A stretch of DNA of 37,139 nt from Dawidia soli (GCF_018598185.1 NZ_JAHESC010000059.1:1-37139), one strand, 5' to 3'. Counted from the stretch's first letter, positions 23,833-33,417 are shown. A program made the numbers and translations. Notes: generated by a model from the letters alone, not told the origin.

Positions 23833-25020
23833 TTATTTTCTGTCAAAGATCACTTTTATAAACCGGGGATGATAGAAGTTCGGAGTTTTCTTGAGCTGCT
23901 CCAGGAAGTTGAAGCTATTGATGTTATAGCTGATGAGCAGCTCTCCCGGCTTCGATAGCGCGGGGTGGGCCTTCGCATTATAGGTATAGATGTCTTTCTC
24001 CGTCAATTCGGAAGATGTATTCCAGATCACCTGGCGTCGTTCGAAAGGCCCCACCGGCGAAGGACCGATCTGCATACAGATTTCCGAAAAGATACCGCCG
24101 AGCTGATAGATCAGCGCGTACTGGCCGTTGCCGATGGCGGAGACGCTCATCTCGTTTGAAACACTGTCGGCCAGCGCGGCAGCAGCCTTCAGGTCCTTCG
24201 TCCATCCGTCGGATGTCCTGAACTCCCAGGACGAGAATGTTGCCAGCGTTCCCGCTGGGGTCCGCGCAGCGATCAGCTCCTTTGTCGGGCCGCGAACGCC
24301 ATAGATGTATAGATAACCATCCGGATCGGGAGCTCCCGACTCCCGGGTATTGGCATAGATGCCCGCCCCGAAGGCCGTCGCCGCCGGGTCGTCGCTGGGC
24401 GATACAAGGGGAAGGTCCACCTGCCTCGACTTTGTAAGATCCGTAGTATGCGGCGGATAGATCAGCAACGTTGTACCTACCTGGCGGAACGGGAACTTCG
24501 AACCGTCGTTGGTATTATGAATGAGGTAGCCGAAGATATACAGGCTGTCTCCCGCTTCATGATCCACCACGCCGTCGCCCAGCCAGTAGTAGTCGCCAGG
24601 CTGTGTCCGGGGCGTTGACGGCAGGAATACCGAGCTTGTATCGTCTCCCACGATGAACGTCGCATGGTCTTCCCGCGGCTCGTTCCCGCGCAGCAGCATC
24701 ACCGAATTATTGATCATGGCCATACCGGGCGCGCCGGATTGCCGGGGGTCGCCCGCCTCGCCGAACATGGTGTCGCTGAAAACGAAGAGCACGGTATCGC
24801 CCGACGCCCCGGCATCGTTCCCTTTCAAGGGAATGGAGTAGATGCCGTCGGCGCCGAACCATCCCCGTGACCGTGTGAACAACGCTGTCCATTCCGGTGC
24901 GGCCTGCACCGTATAGGTCACCTCGTGCAGTTCTTCTTTTTTCTGTTGACAGGACGTCAGTACACCGGCTGCGGCCAGCGCGATCAACACACAATAGGAA
25001 GCGATCTGTTTCATCATCAT
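23833..25020 (-). CDS. DUF5005/DUF4185-like beta-propeller lipoprotein, putative glycosidase
   Basis: The protein has 395 residues. The lipobox is in ALAAAGVLTSC, with a start at one of three consecutive ATGs (25020-25012). The body begins WTALFTRSRGWFGADGIYSI and continues with VLFVFSDTMFGE, NNSVMLLRGNEP, PGDYYWLGDGVVDHEAG and DSLYIFGYLIHN. These repeated strand-turn-strand units with acidic residues after aromatic strands resemble the five-bladed propeller glycosidases of the DUF5005/DUF4185 group. DUF4185 has since been recognised as an endo-D-arabinanase family (GH183). I place this protein near that group from memory, not by search. It is encoded between the lipocalin-like lipoprotein and the esterase with very short gaps, so it belongs to the PUL operon. 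Confidence 0.75.
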   Translation of the reverse strand: MMMKQIASYCVLIALAAAGVLTSCQQKKEELHEVTYTVQAAPEWTALFTRSRGWFGADGIYSIPLKGNDAGASGDTVLFVFSDTMFGEAGDPRQSGAPGMAMINNSVMLLRGNEPREDHATFIVGDDTSSVFLPSTPRTQPGDYYWLGDGVVDHEAGDSLYIFGYLIHNTNDGSKFPFRQVGTTLLIYPPHTTDLTKSRQVDLPLVSPSDDPAATAFGAGIYANTRESGAPDPDGYLYIYGVRGPTKELIAARTPAGTLATFSSWEFRTSDGWTKDLKAAAALADSVSNEMSVSAIGNGQYALIYQLGGIFSEICMQIGPSPVGPFERRQVIWNTSSELTEKDIYTYNAKAHPALSKPGELLISYNINSFNFLEQLKKTPNFYHPRFIKVIFDRK

Positions 25021-25033
25021 CAATTTACAGGTA

Positions 25034-25873
25034 CTATTTAGGAGCGGCAACGTATTTATAAATAAATACTTCGTCGTTCGTCTCTCCGGCCCACGAAAGG
25101 TCGATGTGGATCTCGAGCTCGAGCTTGTCGACGGTAAGCGTTTTCACGTTGAAGACATCGGTTGTAAACACATCGGGACTGAATATGCTGTGATATTTCA
25201 TCTCAAACGTGGTCTCGTCTTCTGAAAGGGCCCAGGTGTCGTAGTCGTTGAATTCTTCAAGCTCGCACCCGCCGGCGTGGCTCGTGCCATAGAAGGAGTC
25301 CATGAGACCGTCGGCATGGAACAGATAATAATTATCTTTTTCACACTCCCGGATGTCTTCCTTGTTCCCCTTGTTCACCCAGATCTTCGAGGTGAACATC
25401 CACTTCCTGCGCGAAAGGTTTATGCGCGGCGCGGCGGCCACCGCCAGCGTAAGATCGCTGTTCACCACATCGCCGGATGCCGTCTCCGCACGGAAGGCAA
25501 AGCCGATCAGCTGGTCAATGTCTTCTTCCCGGCCCACGTACCGGAAGGTATATTCGCCGCCCGGCGAAAGCGCCGCAGCGTCCACCGCGAGCATACCGTC
25601 GATGCCGTAACCCCCGTCCACGGTCAGGTTTACGGACTTCGTAATGGTCAGCGCGCGCACGTCCGGAGGTAGCATTACGGTGACCACCGCTTCGCTGCCC
25701 TCCCGCACCTGCGTGCGGTACTGACCGTACCCGGCAATCTTGATATTCTGTCCCGGAATAGTGAGCTCCAGGCCCGGCTTGTCCGAATTGGACTCATAGT
25801 CGTCTTCGCACGAAAGCGTGCCTGCACACGCCACCAGCATAAGACCGAAAAGATATTGACGAATGTTTTTCAT
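25034..25873 (-). CDS. PUL surface lipoprotein with lipocalin-like C-terminal domain
   Basis: The protein has 279 residues. The lipobox ends GTLSC and is followed by EDDYES, an acidic surface-export signal. The first 130 residues after the signal form a beta-sandwich-like module (SVNLTVDGGYGIDGML, GEYTFRYVGREEDIDQL). The last 120 residues, from RKWMFTSKIWVNKGNKEDI to the end, resemble the lipocalin-like domains (DUF5004/lipocalin_5 type) of Bacteroidota outer-membrane proteins: NYYLFHADGLMD, EDETTFEMKYH, VDKLELEIHIDL. Encoded directly after SusD (19-base gap), it takes the position of the SusE/F-type surface glycan-binding proteins. Binding of the target glycan is inferred from position. Start at 25873 preferred over 25885. 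Confidence 0.78.
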   Translation of the reverse strand: MKNIRQYLFGLMLVACAGTLSCEDDYESNSDKPGLELTIPGQNIKIAGYGQYRTQVREGSEAVVTVMLPPDVRALTITKSVNLTVDGGYGIDGMLAVDAAALSPGGEYTFRYVGREEDIDQLIGFAFRAETASGDVVNSDLTLAVAAAPRINLSRRKWMFTSKIWVNKGNKEDIRECEKDNYYLFHADGLMDSFYGTSHAGGCELEEFNDYDTWALSEDETTFEMKYHSIFSPDVFTTDVFNVKTLTVDKLELEIHIDLSWAGETNDEVFIYKYVAAPK

Positions 25874-25892
25874 CGCTTTATGCATTTACCGT

Positions 25893-27365
25893 CTAATAAT
25901 CGTTTTGAGGAAGGTTCACGTTCAGGTCGCGCTCGCGCTGTGGAATGGGGAACAAGTAATGGTTCGCCCGCGGCGTCACACCGGGTTTGGCCAGGGGTAC
26001 CAGGGTCTCCAGCTTCCCGGTGCGCACCAGGTCGAACCACCGGTGACCTTCTGCCGCCAGTTCTAGCCTGCGCTGCGCGAGTACTTCGTCGCGGAACTGT
26101 TCTGTGGTAAGACCCGAGACGTCGCCCTGGTTGGCGCGGTGGCGCACCATGTTGAGGTAGGTATAGGCGTCGGCCGTCGGGCCGTTTTCCTCGTTCAGCG
26201 CCTCCGCATACATCAGCAGCACGTCGGCATAGCGGATCACGGGAAAATCCTGGGCCGCTTTCGCATTGGTGAACTCCTCGGGGTTGGTGACGTCCCAATA
26301 CTTTCTGAAATAATATTTATCAAACGGAACATCGTAGGTCGTTCCCGCCACGGTCTCCTTGAACTCGTTGAAGACGGTTACAGAGTCACGCTCATCGTTT
26401 GTAGGGTATGCATCGACCAGGGCCTGCGTAGGCACCTGCCATCCCAGGGTGTTGTTGGTGATGCCCGCCTTCACCAGCGCATTGGGCAGCAGCCGTGTGT
26501 GAAATTGTCCGCTTTCCCAAAAGATGATCTTGCCGCCGGCATCGCCGAAGCCCACGCTGAAGATCGCTTCCTTGCCGCCGCGGTTCTGGATCTTGAATAC
26601 ATCCACATAGTCATCCCAGAGCTCGTAGTTTCCCGAGCCGATCACCTCCAGCGCCTTGGCTGCAGCCATTCCATATTCCTGACGGGTCAGATACACTTTC
26701 GCCAGCAGCGCTTTGGCCGCACCCTGCGTGGCTCTTCCCCGGCCCTCTGCCTGTTCTTCCGGAAGCCCTTCCGCGTCGGTCAGGTCGGCAATGATCTGGG
26801 TATAGATCTCGTTCACTTCCGCAACGTTGGGTTTTAACGGTTCCTCTATCTTCAGCAACAAGGGGATCTTTCCGAACATCCGCACCAGGTTGAAATACAA
26901 CAGGGCCCGAAGGAACTTCGCTTCGTTCACAAGCCGGGTCCTCAGCGTGGCATTCATGTCGATCGCGGGGATCTTCTCGATGGCGATGTTCGCCAGCGAG
27001 ACGGCCTTATAGTGCTGTTTCCAGACATCGGTCACGATTCCGTTCTGCGGCGAGTACGTGAAGTTCGAAAGCTGATCGGCATCGGTCATGCCCACCTGGT
27101 TGTTGAGCATCTCGTCAGAAGCCAGGCCCATCATGATCCAGAAGTTGCTGTGGTATACGCCGCCAAAAGTATCACCGCTCTGCGAGTTCAGGTGCCCGTA
27201 AATAGCGTTTACGGCCGACACGGCGTCTGCTTCGGTCTTATAGAAGTTCGATACCGCCACAAAGTTCTGCGGATCTTCTTCCAGAAAATCCTTGCATGAC
27301 GGGGCCAGGAACGCCAGCAGTAGCAACATGCCGGCGAGCTTTATATTTCGTTTCATGAATTTCAT
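25893..27365 (-). CDS. SusD/RagB-family nutrient-binding lipoprotein
   Basis: This is a 490-residue surface lipoprotein that forms the lid of the SusC transporter and captures glycan fragments. The lipobox is LLLAFLAPSC, followed by KDFLEEDPQNFVAVSNFYK, a classical SusD opening. The TPR-like helices include EADAVSAVNAIYGHLNSQ and LVNEAKFLRALLYFNLVRMF. The C-terminal part has PVIRYADVLLMYAEALNEEN and LAQRRLELAAEGHRWFDLVR, both hallmarks of the family. The gene follows SusC after about 20 bases. ATG 27365 or 27356 can start it; both keep the signal. Confidence 0.96.
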   Translation of the reverse strand: MKFMKRNIKLAGMLLLLAFLAPSCKDFLEEDPQNFVAVSNFYKTEADAVSAVNAIYGHLNSQSGDTFGGVYHSNFWIMMGLASDEMLNNQVGMTDADQLSNFTYSPQNGIVTDVWKQHYKAVSLANIAIEKIPAIDMNATLRTRLVNEAKFLRALLYFNLVRMFGKIPLLLKIEEPLKPNVAEVNEIYTQIIADLTDAEGLPEEQAEGRGRATQGAAKALLAKVYLTRQEYGMAAAKALEVIGSGNYELWDDYVDVFKIQNRGGKEAIFSVGFGDAGGKIIFWESGQFHTRLLPNALVKAGITNNTLGWQVPTQALVDAYPTNDERDSVTVFNEFKETVAGTTYDVPFDKYYFRKYWDVTNPEEFTNAKAAQDFPVIRYADVLLMYAEALNEENGPTADAYTYLNMVRHRANQGDVSGLTTEQFRDEVLAQRRLELAAEGHRWFDLVRTGKLETLVPLAKPGVTPRANHYLFPIPQRERDLNVNLPQNDY

Positions 27366-27385
27366 ATCTCAAATGGGGTAAGATG

Positions 27386-30300
27386 TTATAGGCCAATGTT
27401 CACTCCGACCAGGTAGGTCTTCGTCATCGGGTAGCGTCCCTGATCGACGCCGGGCATGGCCGTGGCGACGCCGTAGGAGCTTCCTTCCGGGTCATAGCCC
27501 GTGTACCGGGTGAACGTCGCCAGGTTGGTGGCGCTGACATAGAGGCGCAGTGTCTTCACGTTGGCCCGGCTCAGGATCGCCGAAGGAATGTTATAGCCGA
27601 GCGTAATGTTCTTGATACGCACGTACGACGCGTCTTCCACATACGCCGAAGAGAACGTGCCCACATCGATGGTGCGGTTCGCCAGGGCACGCGGATAACG
27701 GTTACCCGGGTGCTCCGGGGTCCAGCGATTCAATCCCGCCTCCGCGGAGATATTCTGCACGCCGCGGAAGTCTTCCAGCGCCAGCGCGTTGAAGTTCGCC
27801 ATCTTGTTGCCCTGCGATCCCTGGATGAACACGCTCAGGCTAAAGTTGCCGTATGACAGCGTATTGTTGAATCCCCAGGTGAAGTCCGGAAGCGCGTTAC
27901 CGAGGATCGTTCGGTCGTTCTCGTTGATCACCGTGTCGGGGGCGGACAGATTCCGGTACCGCCTGTCGCCGGCGCGGGCACGCGTAAGTTCGTTACCCGG
28001 AATGTTATGCTGCCCGTTGAGCACCGCCGCAGCTTCCGCTTCCTCGTCGGTCTGGAAAATGCCATCGAACTGCAGACCGTAAAAGGTACCCAACGGCTGA
28101 CCTTCCCGCAGGATCAGCCCCGAGCCCAGGTTCACGTCCTTCCCGTCTTCCGCCAACCGGGTGATCTTGTTGGTGTACGTGGAAAAGTTGATGGACGAGT
28201 TCCATTTCAGTTTGCCGGTGGTGTTTACGGTTCGAATGTCGATATCGAGCCCCCGGTTCGTCAGGTCGCCGATATTCAGGGTCGTGGCATCAAAGCCCGA
28301 GGTGAACGGTATGGGCGTGCTCAGCAGAAGGTCATAGGTATATTTCTGGTATACATCGGCCGTGAGCGTGATCCGGTCGTTCAGGAACCCGGCGTCGATA
28401 CCGATATCGAACTGGCGGGTGGTCTCCCACTTCAGGTTGGGATTGCTATAGGCCGTCGGTTGGCTACTGGAATAATAATCGACCGTGGCGCCGTGATTAA
28501 AGACACCCTCGCCGTATGCGCCCACCAGCGCGAGCGACTGGTACGAGTCGATCGCCTGGTTTCCGATGATCCCCAGGGAGGTGCGCAGCTTGAGTTCGGA
28601 TATAAACTCCACGGGCTTCATCCATTCCTCTTCCACGATCCGCCAGGCCAGGGCTGCCGACGGAAAGAACGCGTATTTGTTATTCGCGCCGAACTTCGAA
28701 GACCCGTCTACCCGGCCCGTAAGAGTAGCCAGGTACCGACGGTTGAACGAATACTGCACGCGGCCCAGATAGGACTGCATGGTCCACGTGGCCTCGCCTA
28801 CCACCGGGGGCTGGGGCTCGGCGGCACCGCGCAGGCTGTGGTATCCCAGGCGGGGATCGGAAATGCCGAACACATATCCGTTGAGCCGCTCGCTCTTGAA
28901 TCCCTGCAGGGTATAGCCCGCCACCGCCGTGATCGAATGTTTCGTAGCGATGGTCTTGTCGAAGGTGATCGTATTCTCGTTCAGCCACGTCGTGGCTTCG
29001 AGGGTCGCAACGCTTGCTTCGCCCTTGGAGCCGGCCGCCGATTTGAGGAAGTCGGGAGCGAACGCCCGGTCCCTGGACGAAATGCCGTCAATCCCAAAGG
29101 TGCTCTTGAGCTCCAGCGACGGCAGGATCTTGTAGCGCGCCTCTACGTTGCCGAGAATACGCTGGGTGGTGCTATAGGCCTTGTGCTCCTTCGCTTCGGC
29201 GACGGGGTTTCCAATGACGATGCCCCGGTCGTTCTCATAGGTATAGCCGCCTTTCACCGTAGGGTCATACACCGGTTGGATGGGGTTCATCCCCAGCGCA
29301 CCGCCGATCACACCCGGCGTGATCTGCTGCAGCCCGGTGTTCACCGAGTTACCCTTGGTATAGGCATAGGCGATGTTGGCCCCGATGCTGAGCTTTTTGG
29401 TCACCTCGGTCGTGACGTTCGAGCGAAAATTGTAACGCGAAAAGTCGGAGTTTATCACGATCCCCTGCTGGCCGAAATATCCGCCGGAAATGGTATACGT
29501 CACCTTGTCGCTTCCACCGGAAACACCCACCTGGTGACTCTGAATGGGCGCCGTGCGCAGCATCTCCTTTTGCCAGTCCGTGCCCTGGCCCAGGGTTGAG
29601 GGGTTGACATACTCGGCCTGCTGGCCACCGTTGATACGCGCTTCATTGACAAACTCGGCAAACTGCTGCGCATTGAGCACGTCGATATATTTTGACGGTT
29701 CTTGTACACCATAGTAGCTGTCGACCGTCACGGCACTCGTCCCCTTCCGCCCATGCTTGGTGGTGATCAGGACCACGCCGTTCGCGCCGCGCGCACCATA
29801 GATGGCCGTGGCCGAAGCGTCCTTCAGGATCTCAATGGACTCGATGTCATTGGGGTTGATGGCCGCCAGCGGACCGATGCGCGGCGCGCTGCCCACGGTG
29901 GCGTTGGTCACTTCTGCGGTGTTGCTGTTCACCAGCATACCGTCAATGACATAGAGCGGCTCATTTCCCGCCAGAATGGAGCTGATCCCGCGGATACGGA
30001 TAGACGCCTCGGCTCCGGGCGCACCCGATGTCTGCATCACCTGGACGCCCGCGGCCCTGCCTTGCAGTGCCTGGTCGAACGACGTAGTGGGCACCGCCGT
30101 GATCTCTTCTGCCTTCACCGATGCCACGGACCCGGTAAGGTCCGTTTTCTTTACCGTGCCGTATCCGATCACCACCACCTCCGACAACGTCTCGAGCGAC
30201 GGTGTCAGCGTAACGTTTACCGTCGTCTGCGTGCCCACGACGACTTCTTCCGGCGAAAAGCCGATGAACGAAAATACCAGCACCGCATCCGCACCGGCAC

Positions 30301-30523
30301 GAATGGTATAATTTCCGTCGGCATCCGTCACCGTGCCGATGCTGGAACCTTTTATCAGGACGCTGACACCCGGCAGCGATTCGCCCGACGAAGCGATCAC
30401 CTTTCCACGCACGGTCCGCTCCTGAACCATTCCTTCGGGAAATGCTTCCAGCGGGACGCCCAGCTCCACCGATAACAGCAGCAAGAGCCACCGGCATAAA
30501 TTGTGGTAAAACTTTCTATTCAT
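27386..30523 (-). CDS. SusC/RagA-family TonB-dependent outer-membrane transporter
   Basis: The protein has 1045 residues. A signal peptide (CRWLLLLLSVELGVPLEA) is followed by a carboxypeptidase-like regulatory domain, VRGKVIASSGESLPGVSVLI to VNVTLTPSLETLSEVVV. Then comes the TonB-box region VVVIGYGTVKKTDLTGSVAS, typical of the SusC class. The plug covers about 120-240 (GAPGAEASIRIRGISSILAG, ATAIYGARGANGVVLITTK). The 22-strand barrel runs to the C-terminal YLVGVNIGL. It imports oligosaccharides with SusD across the outer membrane, driven by TonB/ExbBD encoded elsewhere. The gene is preceded by a regulatory element at 30552-30576 shared with the region ahead of the GH92 gene, so it may have its own promoter as well as being transcribed with the upstream glycosidase. 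Confidence 0.97.
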   Translation of the reverse strand: MNRKFYHNLCRWLLLLLSVELGVPLEAFPEGMVQERTVRGKVIASSGESLPGVSVLIKGSSIGTVTDADGNYTIRAGADAVLVFSFIGFSPEEVVVGTQTTVNVTLTPSLETLSEVVVIGYGTVKKTDLTGSVASVKAEEITAVPTTSFDQALQGRAAGVQVMQTSGAPGAEASIRIRGISSILAGNEPLYVIDGMLVNSNTAEVTNATVGSAPRIGPLAAINPNDIESIEILKDASATAIYGARGANGVVLITTKHGRKGTSAVTVDSYYGVQEPSKYIDVLNAQQFAEFVNEARINGGQQAEYVNPSTLGQGTDWQKEMLRTAPIQSHQVGVSGGSDKVTYTISGGYFGQQGIVINSDFSRYNFRSNVTTEVTKKLSIGANIAYAYTKGNSVNTGLQQITPGVIGGALGMNPIQPVYDPTVKGGYTYENDRGIVIGNPVAEAKEHKAYSTTQRILGNVEARYKILPSLELKSTFGIDGISSRDRAFAPDFLKSAAGSKGEASVATLEATTWLNENTITFDKTIATKHSITAVAGYTLQGFKSERLNGYVFGISDPRLGYHSLRGAAEPQPPVVGEATWTMQSYLGRVQYSFNRRYLATLTGRVDGSSKFGANNKYAFFPSAALAWRIVEEEWMKPVEFISELKLRTSLGIIGNQAIDSYQSLALVGAYGEGVFNHGATVDYYSSSQPTAYSNPNLKWETTRQFDIGIDAGFLNDRITLTADVYQKYTYDLLLSTPIPFTSGFDATTLNIGDLTNRGLDIDIRTVNTTGKLKWNSSINFSTYTNKITRLAEDGKDVNLGSGLILREGQPLGTFYGLQFDGIFQTDEEAEAAAVLNGQHNIPGNELTRARAGDRRYRNLSAPDTVINENDRTILGNALPDFTWGFNNTLSYGNFSLSVFIQGSQGNKMANFNALALEDFRGVQNISAEAGLNRWTPEHPGNRYPRALANRTIDVGTFSSAYVEDASYVRIKNITLGYNIPSAILSRANVKTLRLYVSATNLATFTRYTGYDPEGSSYGVATAMPGVDQGRYPMTKTYLVGVNIGL

Positions 30524-30551
30524 AATTGATTGGTTAAGACGTTTTATATTG

Positions 30552-30576
30552 GGTTCACATAAAAATGTATACGTTC
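30552..30576 (-). promoter_or_regulatory. Shared 25-bp PUL element, SusC copy
   Basis: The plus strand begins GGTTCACATAAA and ends GTATACGTTC. It matches 20 of 25 positions, without gaps, of the element at 33418-33442 upstream of the GH92 gene. It ends 28 bases before the SusC ATG and includes TACATTTT on the minus strand, close to a -7 box. Likely a promoter or regulator site. Confidence 0.45.
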
Positions 30577-30577
30577 A

Positions 30578-33283
30578 CTACTCCGCTGTTCCCCAGGCCT
30601 GATTCGGTTTGTCACCCAGCCAGATCTCGAGCGCTCCCCCTTTTGCATAGTCCTCATGCGTAAACCAGAAGCGCTGCTGCGGCTTTCCGTTCAGCGATGC
30701 GTTTTGTATATACATATTCTCCGGAGCGTTGTTGTGCGTGGTGATCACGAACTGCTTTCCCCGGTAATACTTCGGATCGAGCTGAATGGTGATCTTGTCG
30801 AAAATAGGACTGGTGATATCGTACGTGGGAACAGCCGATGCATTGCCCTGAAGGCTGAACAACCCCATGGCCATCAGCGCGCTCACGCCGCCCATCTGCC
30901 CCTGGTCTTCGTCATGCCCGCCATAGCCAAGGTCGGGCGTTGTGCCGCCATAAGCTTGCTCTTTTACTCTTCTTACCCAGTATTGCGTAAGCCAGGGCTT
31001 GCCTGCGTAGTTGAACACGTGAGCGTTGGAACAACCAGGTTGATTGGCATAGCTCACATAGCCGTCGTTGTAGGCAAAGACAAAGTCGCTGGCGCTTGCC
31101 TGCTCAAAGGCATGGTTCAGCTTATGACAAAGGGTATCGTTCCCGCCCAGTAAGGCGGCAAGGCCCGGGATGTCGTGTGACACGCCCCATGTGGCCTGCC
31201 ACGCATTGGCTTCCACCCATCCCTGCCCGCTCAGCGGATCGCGATGTACAAAGTGTCCGTTGTCGTCTTTCGGGAACAGTAACTTCTGCTGGGGATCGTA
31301 GCACTTCTTCCATCCCTGCGCACGGTTCATAAAGAAAGTATAGTCTTTCTTCTTTCCGAGGCGCTGCGCCATCTGTGCGATGGCCCAATCCTGGAAGGCG
31401 GCCTCCACCGTAATGCCGGCGTTGTTGCGCCACCAGCCATTCTTCGTATAGAAGTTGATGTCCTCCGCAGACCCCAGCATGCCACCGGGAAGATGGTTGC
31501 GTTTCAGGATTTCGAAAGCGTGCCGGGGATCGGCCCTGGTAAGCATGCCCTTCATGTACGTGCTCACGATGAGGTTGGTGGTCGGGCAACTGGTCATGAT
31601 ATACGAATATCCACCGCCCGAAGGACCGCGGGGAAGTAAATAGCCATTGTCCGCATATTGCAGCATCGATGCCGATAGCTCATCCTGGACACCCGGCCAC
31701 GCCAGCCCCCACAGAATATTGAGGTTCCATTGCGACAGCCAGAAGGCATCGGAATTATACATGTTGTAGCGCAGACTGCCGTCGGCATTCCGGGGCAGGG
31801 TTTTGACCTTGAAAACGGACTCGGTAAATGTTCCTTCGCGCGTGCCCTGCGTACGGTCCGGATAATCGCCCGAAATGTCGTTGATCTTGTGCCGCCCCAG
31901 CAGCACGTGCCACAGGTCGGTATAGAATTTCACGCGCTGGTCCGTACGCCCACCCTGCACATCGATCTTTCCGAGCCACTCGTTCCACGTAGCCTTCGAC
32001 TCGTTGCGCACAGCGTCGAAATCCCAGCCCGCACATTCTTGCTGAAGATTGTTGCGGGCGTTATCGATGCTGGTATACGAAATACCGATCTTCATCTGCA
32101 CCACATCGCCCGCCTTCACCGCATACGCCGCGGACAAACCGAGGCTGTCGCCTTGAAGCGTGGTCACCTGCTGATGGTGCTCATTTCCGACCCAGCCGTT
32201 GAGCTGATCATACGGCTTGTCGAACTGCACCACGAAGAAGACCTTCACATCCCGGGGACCACCCCAGTAGCGTTTCACGGAGCTGAATGACCCTTCGAAC
32301 TCCGTGCGGCTGTTCTTCTTCACCGACGCGCCGGCCATCGTCGTCCCACAGAGATACCCGCCCAGGTTTGTGAGCAGTTGCGTCGGCTGGTCGGCCGTAA
32401 ACCTGAACCGGTAAAAGCTCACACGCTCCGTCGCCGTCAGCTCCACCCACGTGCGCGGATCCTGCAGGTATACCCGGTGGTAGCCGGGCTGAACAATTTC
32501 TTCCGCATGCGTAAAGCGCGATTTCCATGCCTGTTCACCCCGCGACGGGTTGACGTCCGCACGGGCCGGCATGATCTCGAGTCCCGACAGCATCCAGCAG
32601 GCGATCTGACCGAAGCCCAGAATGTGTGACTCGTTATAGTTGTAACCGCCGCCGCCCTGGTTCTTGTTGCGGGTATGCGGCGCCGCCCCCGTCATGCCAA
32701 AAGGCCGGCCGCCGGTAATAAAGAAAAAGTGGCGCCCCCGGTTCGTCTCGATATAAGGGTCCACCATCGATACGTAGTCGGTGAACTGATCGGCCGAAGG
32801 GAACACCTCGACCTCCGAGAATCCGAGGTCCCTGCCCGTACCATCCGTAACAACGATCTTCACCCATCGTATCGTTTTTGTCTCGAATTCCACCGCCCGG
32901 CCCGTACCGTCATTGGGGATCTGGTTCACCCAGAGCGTACTGCCGTCGCTGAAAAGCAGTTTGCAGGTGGCGATGTGGTTGCGCTGCGTCACCCGGTCGT
33001 ACAGCACGATACGGTTCACCTGCTGGGGTGACTGCCATGCCAGTTGAAGCCATGGAAAGCGTATATATCCCCAGTCGGTAGTGTCGCCCTGGCAGGCCCA
33101 TTCCCCCTGGCCGTCAATATGAATGATACCATCCACCACGTTGGACGGCTTGTACGTCTCGCCCCGGTACGTCGATGCGGTGACCGTAGCGTGCGGAGCG
33201 ATGCTGTCCGGCCCCGCCCAGGCTTTCAGCGTAAAAAAGAAAAGGAGGACGATCGAATGTGTCGAAAATTGAAAGATTCTCAT
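30578..33283 (-). CDS. GH92 exo-alpha-mannosidase with N-terminal F5/8C-like module
   Basis: The protein has 901 residues. The start at 33283 gives a signal peptide (MRIFQFSTHSIVLLFFFTLK, cleaved near AWA). Residues about 25-165 form a discoidin/F5/8 type C-like carbohydrate-binding module (YKPSNVVDGIIHIDGQGEW, RWVKIVVTDGTGRDLGFSEV). Residues 170-895 are the GH92 catalytic region: VDPYIETNRGRHFFFITGGR, SHILGFGQIACWMLSGLEIM, a helical middle with VEAAFQDWAIAQMAQRLGK, and the GYGGHDEDQGQMGG motif with the DED acidic group. GH92 enzymes are calcium-dependent, inverting exo-alpha-mannosidases, usually alpha-1,2. This one is a divergent member: the usual G-N-M at the front and SAW after the DED motif are not matched well. 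It lies 54 bases upstream of SusC on the same strand and is the first gene of the PUL. The upstream extension from 33364 is open but adds no recognisable signal. Confidence 0.85.
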   Translation of the reverse strand: MRIFQFSTHSIVLLFFFTLKAWAGPDSIAPHATVTASTYRGETYKPSNVVDGIIHIDGQGEWACQGDTTDWGYIRFPWLQLAWQSPQQVNRIVLYDRVTQRNHIATCKLLFSDGSTLWVNQIPNDGTGRAVEFETKTIRWVKIVVTDGTGRDLGFSEVEVFPSADQFTDYVSMVDPYIETNRGRHFFFITGGRPFGMTGAAPHTRNKNQGGGGYNYNESHILGFGQIACWMLSGLEIMPARADVNPSRGEQAWKSRFTHAEEIVQPGYHRVYLQDPRTWVELTATERVSFYRFRFTADQPTQLLTNLGGYLCGTTMAGASVKKNSRTEFEGSFSSVKRYWGGPRDVKVFFVVQFDKPYDQLNGWVGNEHHQQVTTLQGDSLGLSAAYAVKAGDVVQMKIGISYTSIDNARNNLQQECAGWDFDAVRNESKATWNEWLGKIDVQGGRTDQRVKFYTDLWHVLLGRHKINDISGDYPDRTQGTREGTFTESVFKVKTLPRNADGSLRYNMYNSDAFWLSQWNLNILWGLAWPGVQDELSASMLQYADNGYLLPRGPSGGGYSYIMTSCPTTNLIVSTYMKGMLTRADPRHAFEILKRNHLPGGMLGSAEDINFYTKNGWWRNNAGITVEAAFQDWAIAQMAQRLGKKKDYTFFMNRAQGWKKCYDPQQKLLFPKDDNGHFVHRDPLSGQGWVEANAWQATWGVSHDIPGLAALLGGNDTLCHKLNHAFEQASASDFVFAYNDGYVSYANQPGCSNAHVFNYAGKPWLTQYWVRRVKEQAYGGTTPDLGYGGHDEDQGQMGGVSALMAMGLFSLQGNASAVPTYDITSPIFDKITIQLDPKYYRGKQFVITTHNNAPENMYIQNASLNGKPQQRFWFTHEDYAKGGALEIWLGDKPNQAWGTAE

Positions 33284-33417
33284 GGTTGCCGTTATAAAGT
33301 AATTGACTCGTTTCCCTGCAAAGTCTTCAGCTGCTGATATCGGTGCCATGAAGGAGGTGTACATACATCGGGAGGATCGTCCCTGTCATTACCGGCCATT
33401 TCATAGGTTTGGTTTTT

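Noticed and set aside
28007-29599. 530-codon plus-strand frame opposite SusC
   Set aside because: It lies wholly antisense to a clear SusC gene; the composition (Arg/Gly/Val/His-rich) is typical of a shadow frame in GC-rich DNA.
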